Made by a program: the position numbers and the translations under genes | Shown: in pieces, positions 1 to 7,097 of the stretch | Position numbering within the stretch: position 1 is the first letter of the stretch | Layout: each line of letters starts with the position of its first letter | Notes under the pieces: model-generated | What the model was told of the DNA's origin: nothing | Databases searched by the model: none | Seen by the model: the letters and a program-made list of their open reading frames with translations, nothing else | From: Alphaproteobacteria bacterium | GTDB taxonomy: Bacteria > Pseudomonadota > Alphaproteobacteria > ATCC43930 > CGMCC-115725 | Direction of reading: 5' to 3' | Assembly: GCA_019237175.1 (NCBI GenBank) | Contig: JAFAHP010000234.1 | Span: 1-15,692, forward strand | DNA: 15,692 nucleotides

Positions 1-32
1 GCACGCAATCGCAGGATAAAACCAGACGGTCG

Positions 33-788
33 TCACCAGAGGTATGAGCCGCCGTTGACATGCACGGTTTGCCCGGTGATCAACGCAGCGTCGTCGGAAG
101 CAAGAAACAGCGCTGCCCGCGCGATGTCTTCGGGCTGCGCCATGCGGCCGAGTGGGATTGCGTCCCCAGCAGCGGCGAGCTCATCCTCGCTCATGCCATA
201 ACGCGGCTGCGCGGTATCGGTCAGCCCGGGGGCGATCGCGTTGACCCTGATGCGGAAAGCGGCGAGTTCGAGCGCCATGGCACGCGTCATCGACACGATA
301 CCGCCCTTGCTCGCGACATAATGGACGCCGCGTGGTGAGCTGCGGAACGCCGCCCCCGAGCTCAGGTTGACGATCGCCCCCGGCCGGCCGCTCTCGACCA
401 TCGTCCTGGCGGCTGCCTGGGCGCAGAAACACGCGCCTTTCAGATTGATGTCGAGCACGTAATCCCAATCGCCCTCGGTCATGTCGAGAAACGCGACTCG
501 CGGAAAAACTCCGGCATTGTTGACCAGCACATCGATCCGGCCAAGTTCACGCGCCGCCAGCGCGACCATGTTGCGAACCTGCGCCACATTGCCGACATCC
601 GCTTGGACCGCGACCGCTTTTCCGCGTCCGCTCGAGGCCTCTGCCCGGATCCGGGCGGCGGCGTCGCGATCGTCGAGCCAGTTGACCGCGACATCGGCGC
701 CGGCCGCGGCAAAGGCGAGCGCTATGGCGCGGCCGATACCTTGCTGCGCTCCCGTGACCAGGACGGCTTTGCCGGCGAAATTATGCAT
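33..788 (-). CDS. Short-chain dehydrogenase/reductase (SDR) family oxidoreductase, FabG-like
   Basis: This 251-residue protein is a classical SDR, a cytosolic NAD(P)(H)-dependent oxidoreductase with a Rossmann fold. The cofactor motif TGAQQGIG is at residues 12-19 and NNAG at 90-93. The catalytic set appears complete: N115, S144 (in NLSSGAA), Y157 and K161 (YVASK). The conserved 'NAIAPG' follows, and the C-terminus has the usual 'ITGQTVHVNGG'. The length is typical of the family. I chose the ATG at 788 because GGAGGGAG lies just upstream. An upstream ATG at 818 would add 10 residues, would start before that ribosome site, and would overlap a strong hairpin. The gene follows aconitase on the same strand after 126 bp, so co-transcription is possible. 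The substrate cannot be read from sequence: 3-oxoacyl-ACP reductase, glucose 1-dehydrogenase-like and other roles are all open. The family call is firm and the specific reaction is not. Confidence 0.93.
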   Translation of the reverse strand: MHNFAGKAVLVTGAQQGIGRAIALAFAAAGADVAVNWLDDRDAAARIRAEASSGRGKAVAVQADVGNVAQVRNMVALAARELGRIDVLVNNAGVFPRVAFLDMTEGDWDYVLDINLKGACFCAQAAARTMVESGRPGAIVNLSSGAAFRSSPRGVHYVASKGGIVSMTRAMALELAAFRIRVNAIAPGLTDTAQPRYGMSEDELAAAGDAIPLGRMAQPEDIARAALFLASDDAALITGQTVHVNGGSYLW

Positions 789-799
789 CGGCTCCCTCC

Positions 800-827
800 G
801 CTCGGCGGCGTCTTCCACCCGCCGAGC
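800..827 (-). promoter_or_regulatory. Hairpin abutting the ribosome-binding site of the SDR gene
   Basis: Read on the minus strand, GCTCGGCGG and CCGCCGAGC form a perfect 9-bp, GC-rich stem around a loop of about 10 bases. The stem ends one or two bases before the GGAGGGAG ribosome site of the SDR gene. No T-run follows, so it is not a typical intrinsic terminator. It could stabilise a processed transcript between acn and the SDR gene, or modulate ribosome access. The structure is seen in the sequence and the role is inferred. Confidence 0.45.
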
Positions 828-914
828 CCTCCGGGTCAGCGACCGAGCAATGCCTTCGCATGCGCTGGGACATCATCGGGCGGCAGCCGCAATGGTCGGA
901 TGAGCGCGTCGCCC

Positions 915-3191
915 TCAGTGGTGGAACAGGTTGAGGGCCGAACCCTTACGGAACCATTCGAGCTGCGAGGCGCTGAAGGTGTGGTTCAGCTTTAGCGTCT
1001 CAGTGGCGCCGTCGGCGTGCTTGATGCGGCACTCGACCGGCTGGCCCGGCGCCATCTCCTCGAGCCCGACGAGGCTCAGCCGGTCGTCGGCGCGGATCTT
1101 GTCGTAATCGGCCTGATTCTGAAAGGTTAGCGCCAATAGACCCTGCTTCTTCAGGTTCGATTCGTGGATGCGGGCAAAGCTGCGGGCGATGACCGCGGCA
1201 CCGCCGAGCAGCCGCGGCGATAACGCTGCATGCTCGCGGCTCGATCCTTCGCCGTAGTTGTCGTCGCCGACCGCCACCCATTTGATCCCGTGCGCCTTGT
1301 AGTCGCGCGCGATCTTCGCGATTGCCGCACCCTTTTCGCCGGTCAGCACATTGATGCCGGTCCCGGTTTCGCCGTTCAAAGCGTTGGTCGCACCCATGAA
1401 CATGTTGTCGCTAAATCTGTCGAGATGGCCGCGATAGCGCAGCCACGGGCCCGCCGGCGAGATGTGATCGGTCGTGGTTTTGCCCTGAGTTTTGATCAGG
1501 ACCGGGCAGTCGACAAAGTCCTTGTGATCCCAGGCGGCCCACGGCTCCATTAGCTGCAGCCGCTCGCTGTTCGGGGCGACCTCCAATTTGATGCCACTGC
1601 CGTTTTCAGGAGGCGCGACATAAGTCGCATGCCCGGCGTCGAAACCGTGCGCCGGCACTTCGGGTGCCGCTTTTGGCGGCTCGAGCCGGAACGGCCGGCC
1701 GTGTGCGCCGGTCAACGAATCGGTGATCGGGTTGAACGACAGCCGTCCGGCGAATGCCATCGCGGTCACGATCTCGGGGCTGCCGATGAAATTCATCGTT
1801 GTCGGCTGCCCGTCATTGCGGCGCGGGAAATTGCGATTGTACGAGGTGACGATCGTATTCGGCACCGCACCTTCCGCGGCCGCGCGCCGCCACTGCCCGA
1901 TGCACGGTCCGCAGGCATTCGCCAACACGGTGCCGTTGATGTCCTTCAGAGATTGCATCTGGCCATCGCGTTCGATCGTGGCCCGCACCGCTTCCGATCC
2001 GGGCGTGACCAGAAACGGGATCGTCGCTTTGATGCCGTGCGCCTTGGCTTGCTCGGCGACATCGGCAGCGCGGCTCATATCCTCATAGGAGGAGTTGGTG
2101 CAGCTGCCGATCAGTGCGGTCGAGATCCGGTCGATAAACCCGTTTTTGGGGTCGGCAACCTCGGCGGCGAGTTCGGAGATCGGCCGCGCCCGGTCCGGCG
2201 AATGCGGGCCGACGATATAGGGTTCGAGCTTCGACAGATCGAGTTCGACGACGCGATCGTAATATTTCACTGGATCGGCTTCGACTTCCTTGTCGGGCTC
2301 GAGCAGGTGCTGGTTCTGCTGGAACAGCGGAACGAGATCGGGCTTGCCGGTCGCCCGCAAATAGCGGGCCATATGTCCGTCGGCCGGAAAGATCGAAGTC
2401 GTGGCGCCGAGTTCAGCCCCCATGTTGGTGATCGTCGCCTTGCCCGTGGCGCTGATCGTGCGCGCACCGGGGCCAATATATTCGACGATCGCGTTGGTGC
2501 CGCCCGAGACGGTGAGCGCGCCGGCAACATAAAGGATCACATCCTTGGGCGCGGTCCATCCGCTCATCTCGCCGGTCAAATAAACGGCGATGTGACGCGG
2601 ATAAAGCACCTCCCACGGCAACCCGGCAATGACTTCGACCGCATCCGCGCCGCCGACGCCAACGGCGCAAGCGCCGAGCCCGCCGGCATTGGGCGTGTGC
2701 GAGTCGGTGCCGATGACCAGTTCACCCGGAAAGGCATAATTCTCGAGCACGACCTGATGAATGATGCCGGCGCCGGGTCCCCAAAACCCCAACCCATACT
2801 TGGCCGCGGCCGAGCGCAAAAAGTCGTAGACTTCCTTGTTTTCGACCAATGATTCCCGTAGATCGGCCGCCCCTTCGACGCGCGCTTGGATCAAATGGTC
2901 GCAATGGATCGTCGCCGGCACCGCAACCTTGTCGCGCCGCGTCTGCATGAATTGCAAGAGCCCGGTCTGCCCCAGCACGTCTTGGAAGACGACGCGATCG
3001 GGACGCAGCATCAGATAGCTCTTGCCGGGTTCCATCTCTTGATGTTCGGGATCGTCGAGATGGCCGAGCAATATCTTATCCGCCAAAGTCAGCGGTTTGC
3101 CCAATCGGCGGCGCACGACGGCAAGATTGCGCGCCATGGTCTCGTAAATCTTGGCCGCCATTTGCGGGGTGGATTCTATAGAAGCCATCAT
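915..3191 (-). CDS. acn: Aconitate hydratase, mitochondrial-type aconitase
   Basis: Aconitase interconverts citrate and isocitrate through cis-aconitate in the TCA cycle, using a [4Fe-4S] cluster. The predicted 758-residue protein carries the cluster ligands C364 (IGSCTNSS) and C427/C430 (NACGPC). It also has the active-site blocks HCDH (97-100), GTDSHTP (161-167), SYNRNF (450-455) and GEGSSREH (647-654). The cysteine positions match pig mitochondrial aconitase (C358, C421, C424, recalled from memory) with a constant offset of six. Length and motif spacing fit the mitochondrial/Bacteroidetes-type family rather than the roughly 890-residue AcnA/IRP1 type common in alphaproteobacteria, or AcnB. 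I chose the ATG ATG at 3191/3188, preceded by AGAAGGG; the frame stays open to 3524, but that extension looks non-coding. The gene stands alone behind about 520 bp of gene-poor DNA, and an SDR gene follows. Its codon use looks like that of its neighbours. Confidence 0.96.
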   Translation of the reverse strand: MMASIESTPQMAAKIYETMARNLAVVRRRLGKPLTLADKILLGHLDDPEHQEMEPGKSYLMLRPDRVVFQDVLGQTGLLQFMQTRRDKVAVPATIHCDHLIQARVEGAADLRESLVENKEVYDFLRSAAAKYGLGFWGPGAGIIHQVVLENYAFPGELVIGTDSHTPNAGGLGACAVGVGGADAVEVIAGLPWEVLYPRHIAVYLTGEMSGWTAPKDVILYVAGALTVSGGTNAIVEYIGPGARTISATGKATITNMGAELGATTSIFPADGHMARYLRATGKPDLVPLFQQNQHLLEPDKEVEADPVKYYDRVVELDLSKLEPYIVGPHSPDRARPISELAAEVADPKNGFIDRISTALIGSCTNSSYEDMSRAADVAEQAKAHGIKATIPFLVTPGSEAVRATIERDGQMQSLKDINGTVLANACGPCIGQWRRAAAEGAVPNTIVTSYNRNFPRRNDGQPTTMNFIGSPEIVTAMAFAGRLSFNPITDSLTGAHGRPFRLEPPKAAPEVPAHGFDAGHATYVAPPENGSGIKLEVAPNSERLQLMEPWAAWDHKDFVDCPVLIKTQGKTTTDHISPAGPWLRYRGHLDRFSDNMFMGATNALNGETGTGINVLTGEKGAAIAKIARDYKAHGIKWVAVGDDNYGEGSSREHAALSPRLLGGAAVIARSFARIHESNLKKQGLLALTFQNQADYDKIRADDRLSLVGLEEMAPGQPVECRIKHADGATETLKLNHTFSASQLEWFRKGSALNLFHH

Positions 3192-3713
3192 GTTGCCCTT
3201 CTTGCCGATACTTACGGGAGTCAGAACAAGCAAAATCTCGTGCACGCTCCCAAAGAATACCACAGTCCGACCTGAAGACACCGATCGAACAACGCCGCGG
3301 ATGATGCCCGATGGTGCGGCCCGCGTCCAGGAAATCCCCGAACAAGCGCAACCCCGGGATGCCCAGCCGCACCATGTTGACGCCAGCTTCGGGCGAAGCT
3401 TCCCGACCAACACCGCACCACCACCGGGGCGATCTTTGCCGGCGATGCTGGCAGCGTGCAGCTTGAAGGGCGGGCGATGCTGGCTCGGAGACCGGCATCG
3501 CCGACGCGCCGGTCGCCTTGCCAAAGACTCTCAAATATATGCTGGCGCCTGGCTTCTTGCACTCCACGCCCGCGGTCGAGCCCGCGAAGCGCGCCATCGG
3601 TGGCGAGCGGTCGCCCCGGGTGCGCGATGCAGCGGCTCGACCGCCTGCCACAGCAATCGCAACAGCGCCACTGGCATCGCGAGCGACGCGGCAACGTACG
3701 ATGCGGCTTGACT
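3192..3713. other. Gene-poor interval upstream of aconitase
   Basis: These 522 bp lie between the anti-sigma stop and the aconitase start. Open frames cross the block on both strands, but none has a recognisable domain or a plausible ribosome site, and all run into neighbouring genes. The acn promoter must lie here, but I see no strong -35/-10 pair. There is a perfect AGCTTC-gggc-GAAGCT dyad at 3385-3400. A stretch around 3290-3375 on the minus strand has G or C at most third positions in one frame, which could be a decayed coding remnant. Confidence 0.5.
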
Positions 3714-4589
3714 TCAGATCGCGTCGAGCTGCCAGGCGACGTCGTTCCCGATGCCCCAGAGATAACCGACATCGGCTTGGCCGACGAGGACATAGGCGCG
3801 ACCCTGATGTCGCCAATACAGCATATTGACACCCTGGCGACGATCGAAAGCGGGCGGAACGTCCGGTTGTTTCGACGACCCAATGATAAGCGCCAGCGGC
3901 CCAATCGCCTTGTTGTCGGTCGTGTAGACGAGTTGTGCTGCCGGGCGGCCATCGACGACGACCAGCCGCGCGCCCGAGAAGCTCAAGCCCCACGGCTTGA
4001 GGTCGGGCAGCCGGACCTGTTGCGTCAAACTCTGGCTGATCTTTTGCAACGCCTCATGACTGTCGCCGGTCGCCGGGACATCGATCAAGGCTTTGCCGCC
4101 GGTGCCGACAAACAGCTTGAAATCACCTGCGGCGTTGTCGAGCCAGAGGTTATTGGCGAGGGTTGCCTCTGTGGTGGAAGCGGTCGAACTGCCGGCCATC
4201 CCGATCGGGATCGCTCTGTCCAGACCAAAATAAGCGACGCTGCCACCCGCGAGAAGTCCGAACAGCGAGGCGGCGATTGGCAAGGCAACCCGCCACCGTT
4301 GCCGCAAGCCCGCCGGTGCCGAAACACGTCGCGGGGTAAAGGGCAAAACCCTGGCGGTCACGGGCGGCGGGCGCTCGCCTCGGGCGGCGGCGATCAGTCG
4401 ATCGGGCAAGGGTTCGCGCACAACCTCCTCGTAAGCTTCGCGCAGTAATTGGCCCGACGTCGCAAGTGCTGCCAGCTTGTCGCGGGCGACCGGATCGTTG
4501 TCCAGCCAGGCCTCGATCTCGAGCTGCTCGTCTTTGTCGATCTCGCCGTCGAGATAGGCGACGAGACGATCGTCACTGTAGCTCGACAT
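3714..4589 (-). CDS. Membrane-anchored anti-sigma factor of the adjacent ECF sigma factor
   Basis: This 291-residue protein has the usual anti-sigma build. The cytoplasmic N-terminus reads 'DDRLVAYLDGEID…EIEAWLDNDPVARDKLAAL' (residues 6-42), a pattern typical of anti-sigma domains. One membrane segment lies at about 101-121 (ALPIAASLFGLLAGGSVAYF), after a basic stretch. The remaining 170 residues would be periplasmic and are not assigned. I see no HxxxCxxC zinc motif, and no cysteine at all, so it is not a zinc-binding ChrR/RsrA-type redox sensor. The start is the ATG at 4589; GGAG sits about eight bases upstream inside the sigma gene, and AAGGA abuts the ATG. A TTG at 4604 is possible but less likely. 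The start overlaps the sigma gene by 17 bp, which suggests translational coupling. It probably holds the sigma factor at the membrane until an envelope signal arrives; that signal is unknown. Confidence 0.85.
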   Translation of the reverse strand: MSSYSDDRLVAYLDGEIDKDEQLEIEAWLDNDPVARDKLAALATSGQLLREAYEEVVREPLPDRLIAAARGERPPPVTARVLPFTPRRVSAPAGLRQRWRVALPIAASLFGLLAGGSVAYFGLDRAIPIGMAGSSTASTTEATLANNLWLDNAAGDFKLFVGTGGKALIDVPATGDSHEALQKISQSLTQQVRLPDLKPWGLSFSGARLVVVDGRPAAQLVYTTDNKAIGPLALIIGSSKQPDVPPAFDRRQGVNMLYWRHQGRAYVLVGQADVGYLWGIGNDVAWQLDAI

Positions 4590-5160
4590 TCCTTGTGCTC
4601 CCAATCAACCCCCCGCCCCCTTCGAGCTGCGTCTGCAGCGCTAGGCGGGCGCGGGCCAGGCGGCTCATAACCGTGCCAACCGGAACCTGGATCACTTCGG
4701 CCGCCTCCTTGTAGCTGAGGCCCTCGACCGTCACCAACAGCAGGGCCGCGCGCTGTTCGGGCGACAGGCGGTCGACGGCCCGCCGAACCTCGCTCAGCGT
4801 CAACCGCGCTTCGACCCGTCGCATCGGCTCGTCCGAGCCTGCCCGCGCCTCTACCACTTCGCTCTCTTCTTTGCGCACGGCCCGGGCGCGGAGCTGATCG
4901 ATCCAGATCGTCTGCACGATACGAAACATCCAGCTGTCGAAACGGGTACCCTCTTGAAACTGATGGCGGCGAGCCAGCGCACGCTCGCACGCCGCCTGGA
5001 CGAGATCATCGGCTTCGACGACCGAGCCCGTCAGGCCGCGAGCGAACCGGCGCAGGCGGGGGAGTACCGCGATCAGCTGGTCGTCAAACCGCGTGACGAC
5101 CGGGTCTGCATCCGCGGCCACCCCTGCCGGCGACGCCCCCAATCTCCGCGTAAGCGACAA
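4573..5160 (-). CDS. RNA polymerase ECF (group 4) sigma factor
   Basis: This 195-residue protein has the two-domain build of ECF sigma factors. Region 2 spans about residues 27-93, with the core-binding and -10-binding block 'EADDLVQAACERAL…FDSWMFRIVQTIWIDQLR'. Region 4 spans about 122-175, with 'LSPEQRAALLLVTVEGLSYKEAAEVIQVPVGTVMSRLARAR', the helix-turn-helix that reads the -35. Regions 1 and 3 are absent, as expected. The start is taken as the TTG at 5160 because an excellent AAGGAGGG lies four or five bases upstream. The first alternative is a GTG at 5121 (residue 14), which has no good ribosome site. The anti-sigma gene follows with a 17-bp overlap, the standard ECF arrangement. The target genes are unknown. 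An ECF-like motif over the start codon hints at autoregulation. Confidence 0.93.
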   Translation of the reverse strand: MSLTRRLGASPAGVAADADPVVTRFDDQLIAVLPRLRRFARGLTGSVVEADDLVQAACERALARRHQFQEGTRFDSWMFRIVQTIWIDQLRARAVRKEESEVVEARAGSDEPMRRVEARLTLSEVRRAVDRLSPEQRAALLLVTVEGLSYKEAAEVIQVPVGTVMSRLARARLALQTQLEGGGGLIGSTRNVELQ

Positions 5161-5184
5161 CGTCCCTCCTTAAGGGTTATTCCC
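5156..5184 (-). promoter_or_regulatory. Possible ECF-type autoregulatory promoter motif (GGGAATAA … CGTTGTC)
   Basis: On the minus strand GGGAATAA (5184-5177) is followed by CGTTGTC (5162-5156), with 16 bases between GGAAT and CGTT. This resembles ECF promoters with a GGAA-type -35 and a CGT-type -10. If used, the -10 would overlap the assigned TTG start and transcription would begin inside the reading frame, so either the start codon or the promoter call must be wrong. The match could be chance. Confidence 0.3.
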
Positions 5185-5462
5185 AGCACCAAGCCCCGCC
5201 GAGACGTGGTGATTTGCTCGGCGGCGCATCGAGGTTATACGATCCGGGTCCCGTATCCCATCCCATGACCCTAGCACGTCGCCGCCGGGCGGCGAAGCTA
5301 ATCACCGACGATAGCCGAAACCCGGGCGCCCGTACCGCCTCGCCGAATGTGATGCCCGCAGAAGCCTCGATGGCCGTTCCGACCCGGGTTCACGCTTCAC
5401 AAACCGTAGTTGTCGCGGCATTGTGCACCGCATCGAACCAGCCGACCGGGATCCGACTTAAG
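5161..5462. other. Divergent intergenic region between the ECF operon and pntAA
   Basis: These 302 bp separate the divergent sigma gene and pntAA, so both promoters should lie here. The pntAA frame stays open upstream to 5214, but that part has no homologue-like sequence, and family alignment supports the start at 5463. I see no convincing sigma70 promoter for pntAA, only the ECF-like motif at the left end. Confidence 0.5.
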
Positions 5463-6653
5463 ATGAAACTTGCCGTCGTCAAAGAAAGGCGCGCGCACGA
5501 ACGCCGGGTGGCAGCCTCGCCGGACAGCGTCAAGCGAATGGCAGCCATGGGGCTTGAGATCGTCGTCGAAAGCGGCGCCGGCGAGGCGGCCGGTTTCACC
5601 GACGCCGCGTTTGCCGCTGCCGGTGCCAAGGTCGTGCCCGACGCAGCGAGCGCACTCGGCGATGCCGATATCGTGCTTAAAGTTCAGCGTCCGATGACCG
5701 GCGATGAAGGCGAGCGCGACGAACTGAAGTCGTTAAAGCAGGATGCGGTACTGATTGGTCTCTTGCAACCGCTGGAAAACCCGGCCGATGTCGAGAGCTA
5801 TGCGCGCGCCGGAATCACCGCCTTCGCGATGGAGCTGGTGCCGCGCATCACTCGCGCGCAGACGATGGACGTGCTCTCGTCACAGGCGAACCTCGCCGGC
5901 TACAAAGCGGCGATCGACGCTGCTGAGGAATTCAACCGCGCTTTTCCGATGATGATGACTGCTGCCGGCACAATCAAGGCGGCCCGGGTACTGGTCATGG
6001 GCGCTGGCGTGGCAGGTTTGCAGGCGATCGCTACCGCGCGGCGGCTGGGTGCCATCGTCTCGGCGACCGATGTTCGCGCTGCGGCCAAGGAGCAGGTCGA
6101 GAGCCTGGGCGCCTCGTTTATCATGATTGACGAGGAAGCCGCCCGGTCAGCCGAGACCGCGGCGGGCTATGCGCGCGAGATGAGCGCCGATTATCAGCGA
6201 CGCCAGCAGGAGAAGATCACCGAAGCGCTGCGACGCACCGATGTCGTGATCTGCACCGCGCTGATCCCCGGACGCCCGGCGCCGGTGCTGCTGACCGCGG
6301 CGATGGTCGCCGAGATGGCGCCTGGATCGGTCATCGTCGATCTCGCGGTCGAGGCGGGGGGCAATGTCGAAGGCAGCCGGCCAGACGAAATCGTCAGCAC
6401 CCACAACGGCGTCAAGATTATCGGCCATGTGAACGTGCCCTCGCGCATCGCCGCCGATGCAAGCCAGCTGTACGCCCGAAACCTGTTGTCGTTTTTAGGT
6501 CTGATCATCGACAAGGAGGGTAAATTGGCGATTGACGCCGAGGATGAGATCATCAAAGCGACCCGGTTGACCCAGGACGGGGCAATCATTAACGCGTTGT
6601 TGAGTCATCCGCCTCGGCCGGTCGAGATTGCAGCGCCGGTATCCGATCACTGA
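5463..6653 (+). CDS. pntAA: NAD(P) transhydrogenase subunit alpha, NAD(H)-binding domain I (PntAA)
   Basis: This 396-residue protein is the soluble domain I of proton-translocating transhydrogenase. It binds NAD(H) on the cytoplasmic side and passes hydride to NADP in domain III (PntB). The sequence closely follows the Rhodospirillum rubrum protein as I recall it. It has 'VKERRAHERRVAASP' at the N-terminus, the RQD loop residues R128, Q133 and D136, and 'DVLSSQANLAGY' (136-147). The Rossmann motif GAGVAG is at 180-185, and 'IVDLAVEAGGN' and 'INGHVNVPSR'-like blocks follow near the C-terminus (here 'IIGHVNVPSR'). There is no membrane segment, as expected for the three-subunit form. I chose the ATG at 5463 by family alignment, because its ribosome site is weak. 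PntAB follows after 12 bp. The gene is divergent from the ECF sigma operon. Confidence 0.97.
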   Translation: MKLAVVKERRAHERRVAASPDSVKRMAAMGLEIVVESGAGEAAGFTDAAFAAAGAKVVPDAASALGDADIVLKVQRPMTGDEGERDELKSLKQDAVLIGLLQPLENPADVESYARAGITAFAMELVPRITRAQTMDVLSSQANLAGYKAAIDAAEEFNRAFPMMMTAAGTIKAARVLVMGAGVAGLQAIATARRLGAIVSATDVRAAAKEQVESLGASFIMIDEEAARSAETAAGYAREMSADYQRRQQEKITEALRRTDVVICTALIPGRPAPVLLTAAMVAEMAPGSVIVDLAVEAGGNVEGSRPDEIVSTHNGVKIIGHVNVPSRIAADASQLYARNLLSFLGLIIDKEGKLAIDAEDEIIKATRLTQDGAIINALLSHPPRPVEIAAPVSDH

Positions 6654-6665
6654 CGGAGAACATCA

Positions 6666-7085
6666 ATGGCAGATCCCGCGTCGGTAGCCGACCACGCGAG
6701 TTCGCTCGCCGGTGATGCGGCAAGGCTCGCGCATGACTTGGAAGCGCTGACCCATCAGCTGAGTTTTCAAGCCTCCACTGCCGGGACGCGGGCGGTGAGC
6801 GGCGGCCCGTCGCTTGTCTATGAGCTGACCGTCTTCGTGCTTGCGGTTTTTGTCGGCTATCACGTCGTGTGGCGGGTGACCCCGGCGTTGCACTCGCCGC
6901 TGATGAGCGTGACCAATGCGATTTCGAGCGTCATCATCGTCGGTGCCCTGCTCGCCGCCGGGCCGGCGGGGTTCGCTTTTGCCAAATTCATCGGGTTCGT
7001 CGCCGTCGCGCTGGCTGCAATCAACATCTTCGGTGGCTTTATCGTGACCCAGCGCATGCTGGAGATGTTTCAGCGCAAGAAATAG
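6666..7085 (+). CDS. pntAB: NAD(P) transhydrogenase subunit alpha part 2, membrane domain (PntAB)
   Basis: This 139-residue protein supplies the alpha-side helices of domain II, the proton-conducting part of the inner-membrane transhydrogenase. A soluble N-terminal tail of about 48 residues is followed by three likely membrane segments near 50-70, 79-99 and 103-127. The 'ELTVFVLAVFVGYHVVWRVTPALHSPLMSVTNAISSVIIVGAL' block is a hallmark of this subunit. A GGAGA ribosome site lies about seven bases before the ATG. The gene sits 12 bp after pntAA and 12 bp before pntB, clearly one transcript. Its length matches the separate PntAB subunit of R. rubrum; in E. coli the same part is fused to PntA. 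Confidence 0.96.
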   Translation: MADPASVADHASSLAGDAARLAHDLEALTHQLSFQASTAGTRAVSGGPSLVYELTVFVLAVFVGYHVVWRVTPALHSPLMSVTNAISSVIIVGALLAAGPAGFAFAKFIGFVAVALAAINIFGGFIVTQRMLEMFQRKK

Positions 7086-7097
7086 CGGGAGCAGCTG

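Noticed and set aside
1629..2852. Long plus-strand open frame (407 codons) antisense to aconitase
   Set aside because: It is the high-GC shadow of acn. It has no domain, is rich in Arg/Gly/Asp with no coherent motif, and the opposite frame is an intact enzyme.
3385..3400. AGCTTC-gggc-GAAGCT dyad as an intrinsic terminator of the anti-sigma gene
   Set aside because: The stem is short, has no T-run on the minus strand, and lies about 310 bp beyond the stop.
3192..3524. N-terminal extension of aconitase by 111 residues
   Set aside because: The extension is Arg/Ser-rich, is absent from the family, and the ATG at 3191 has its own ribosome site and the right N-terminus.
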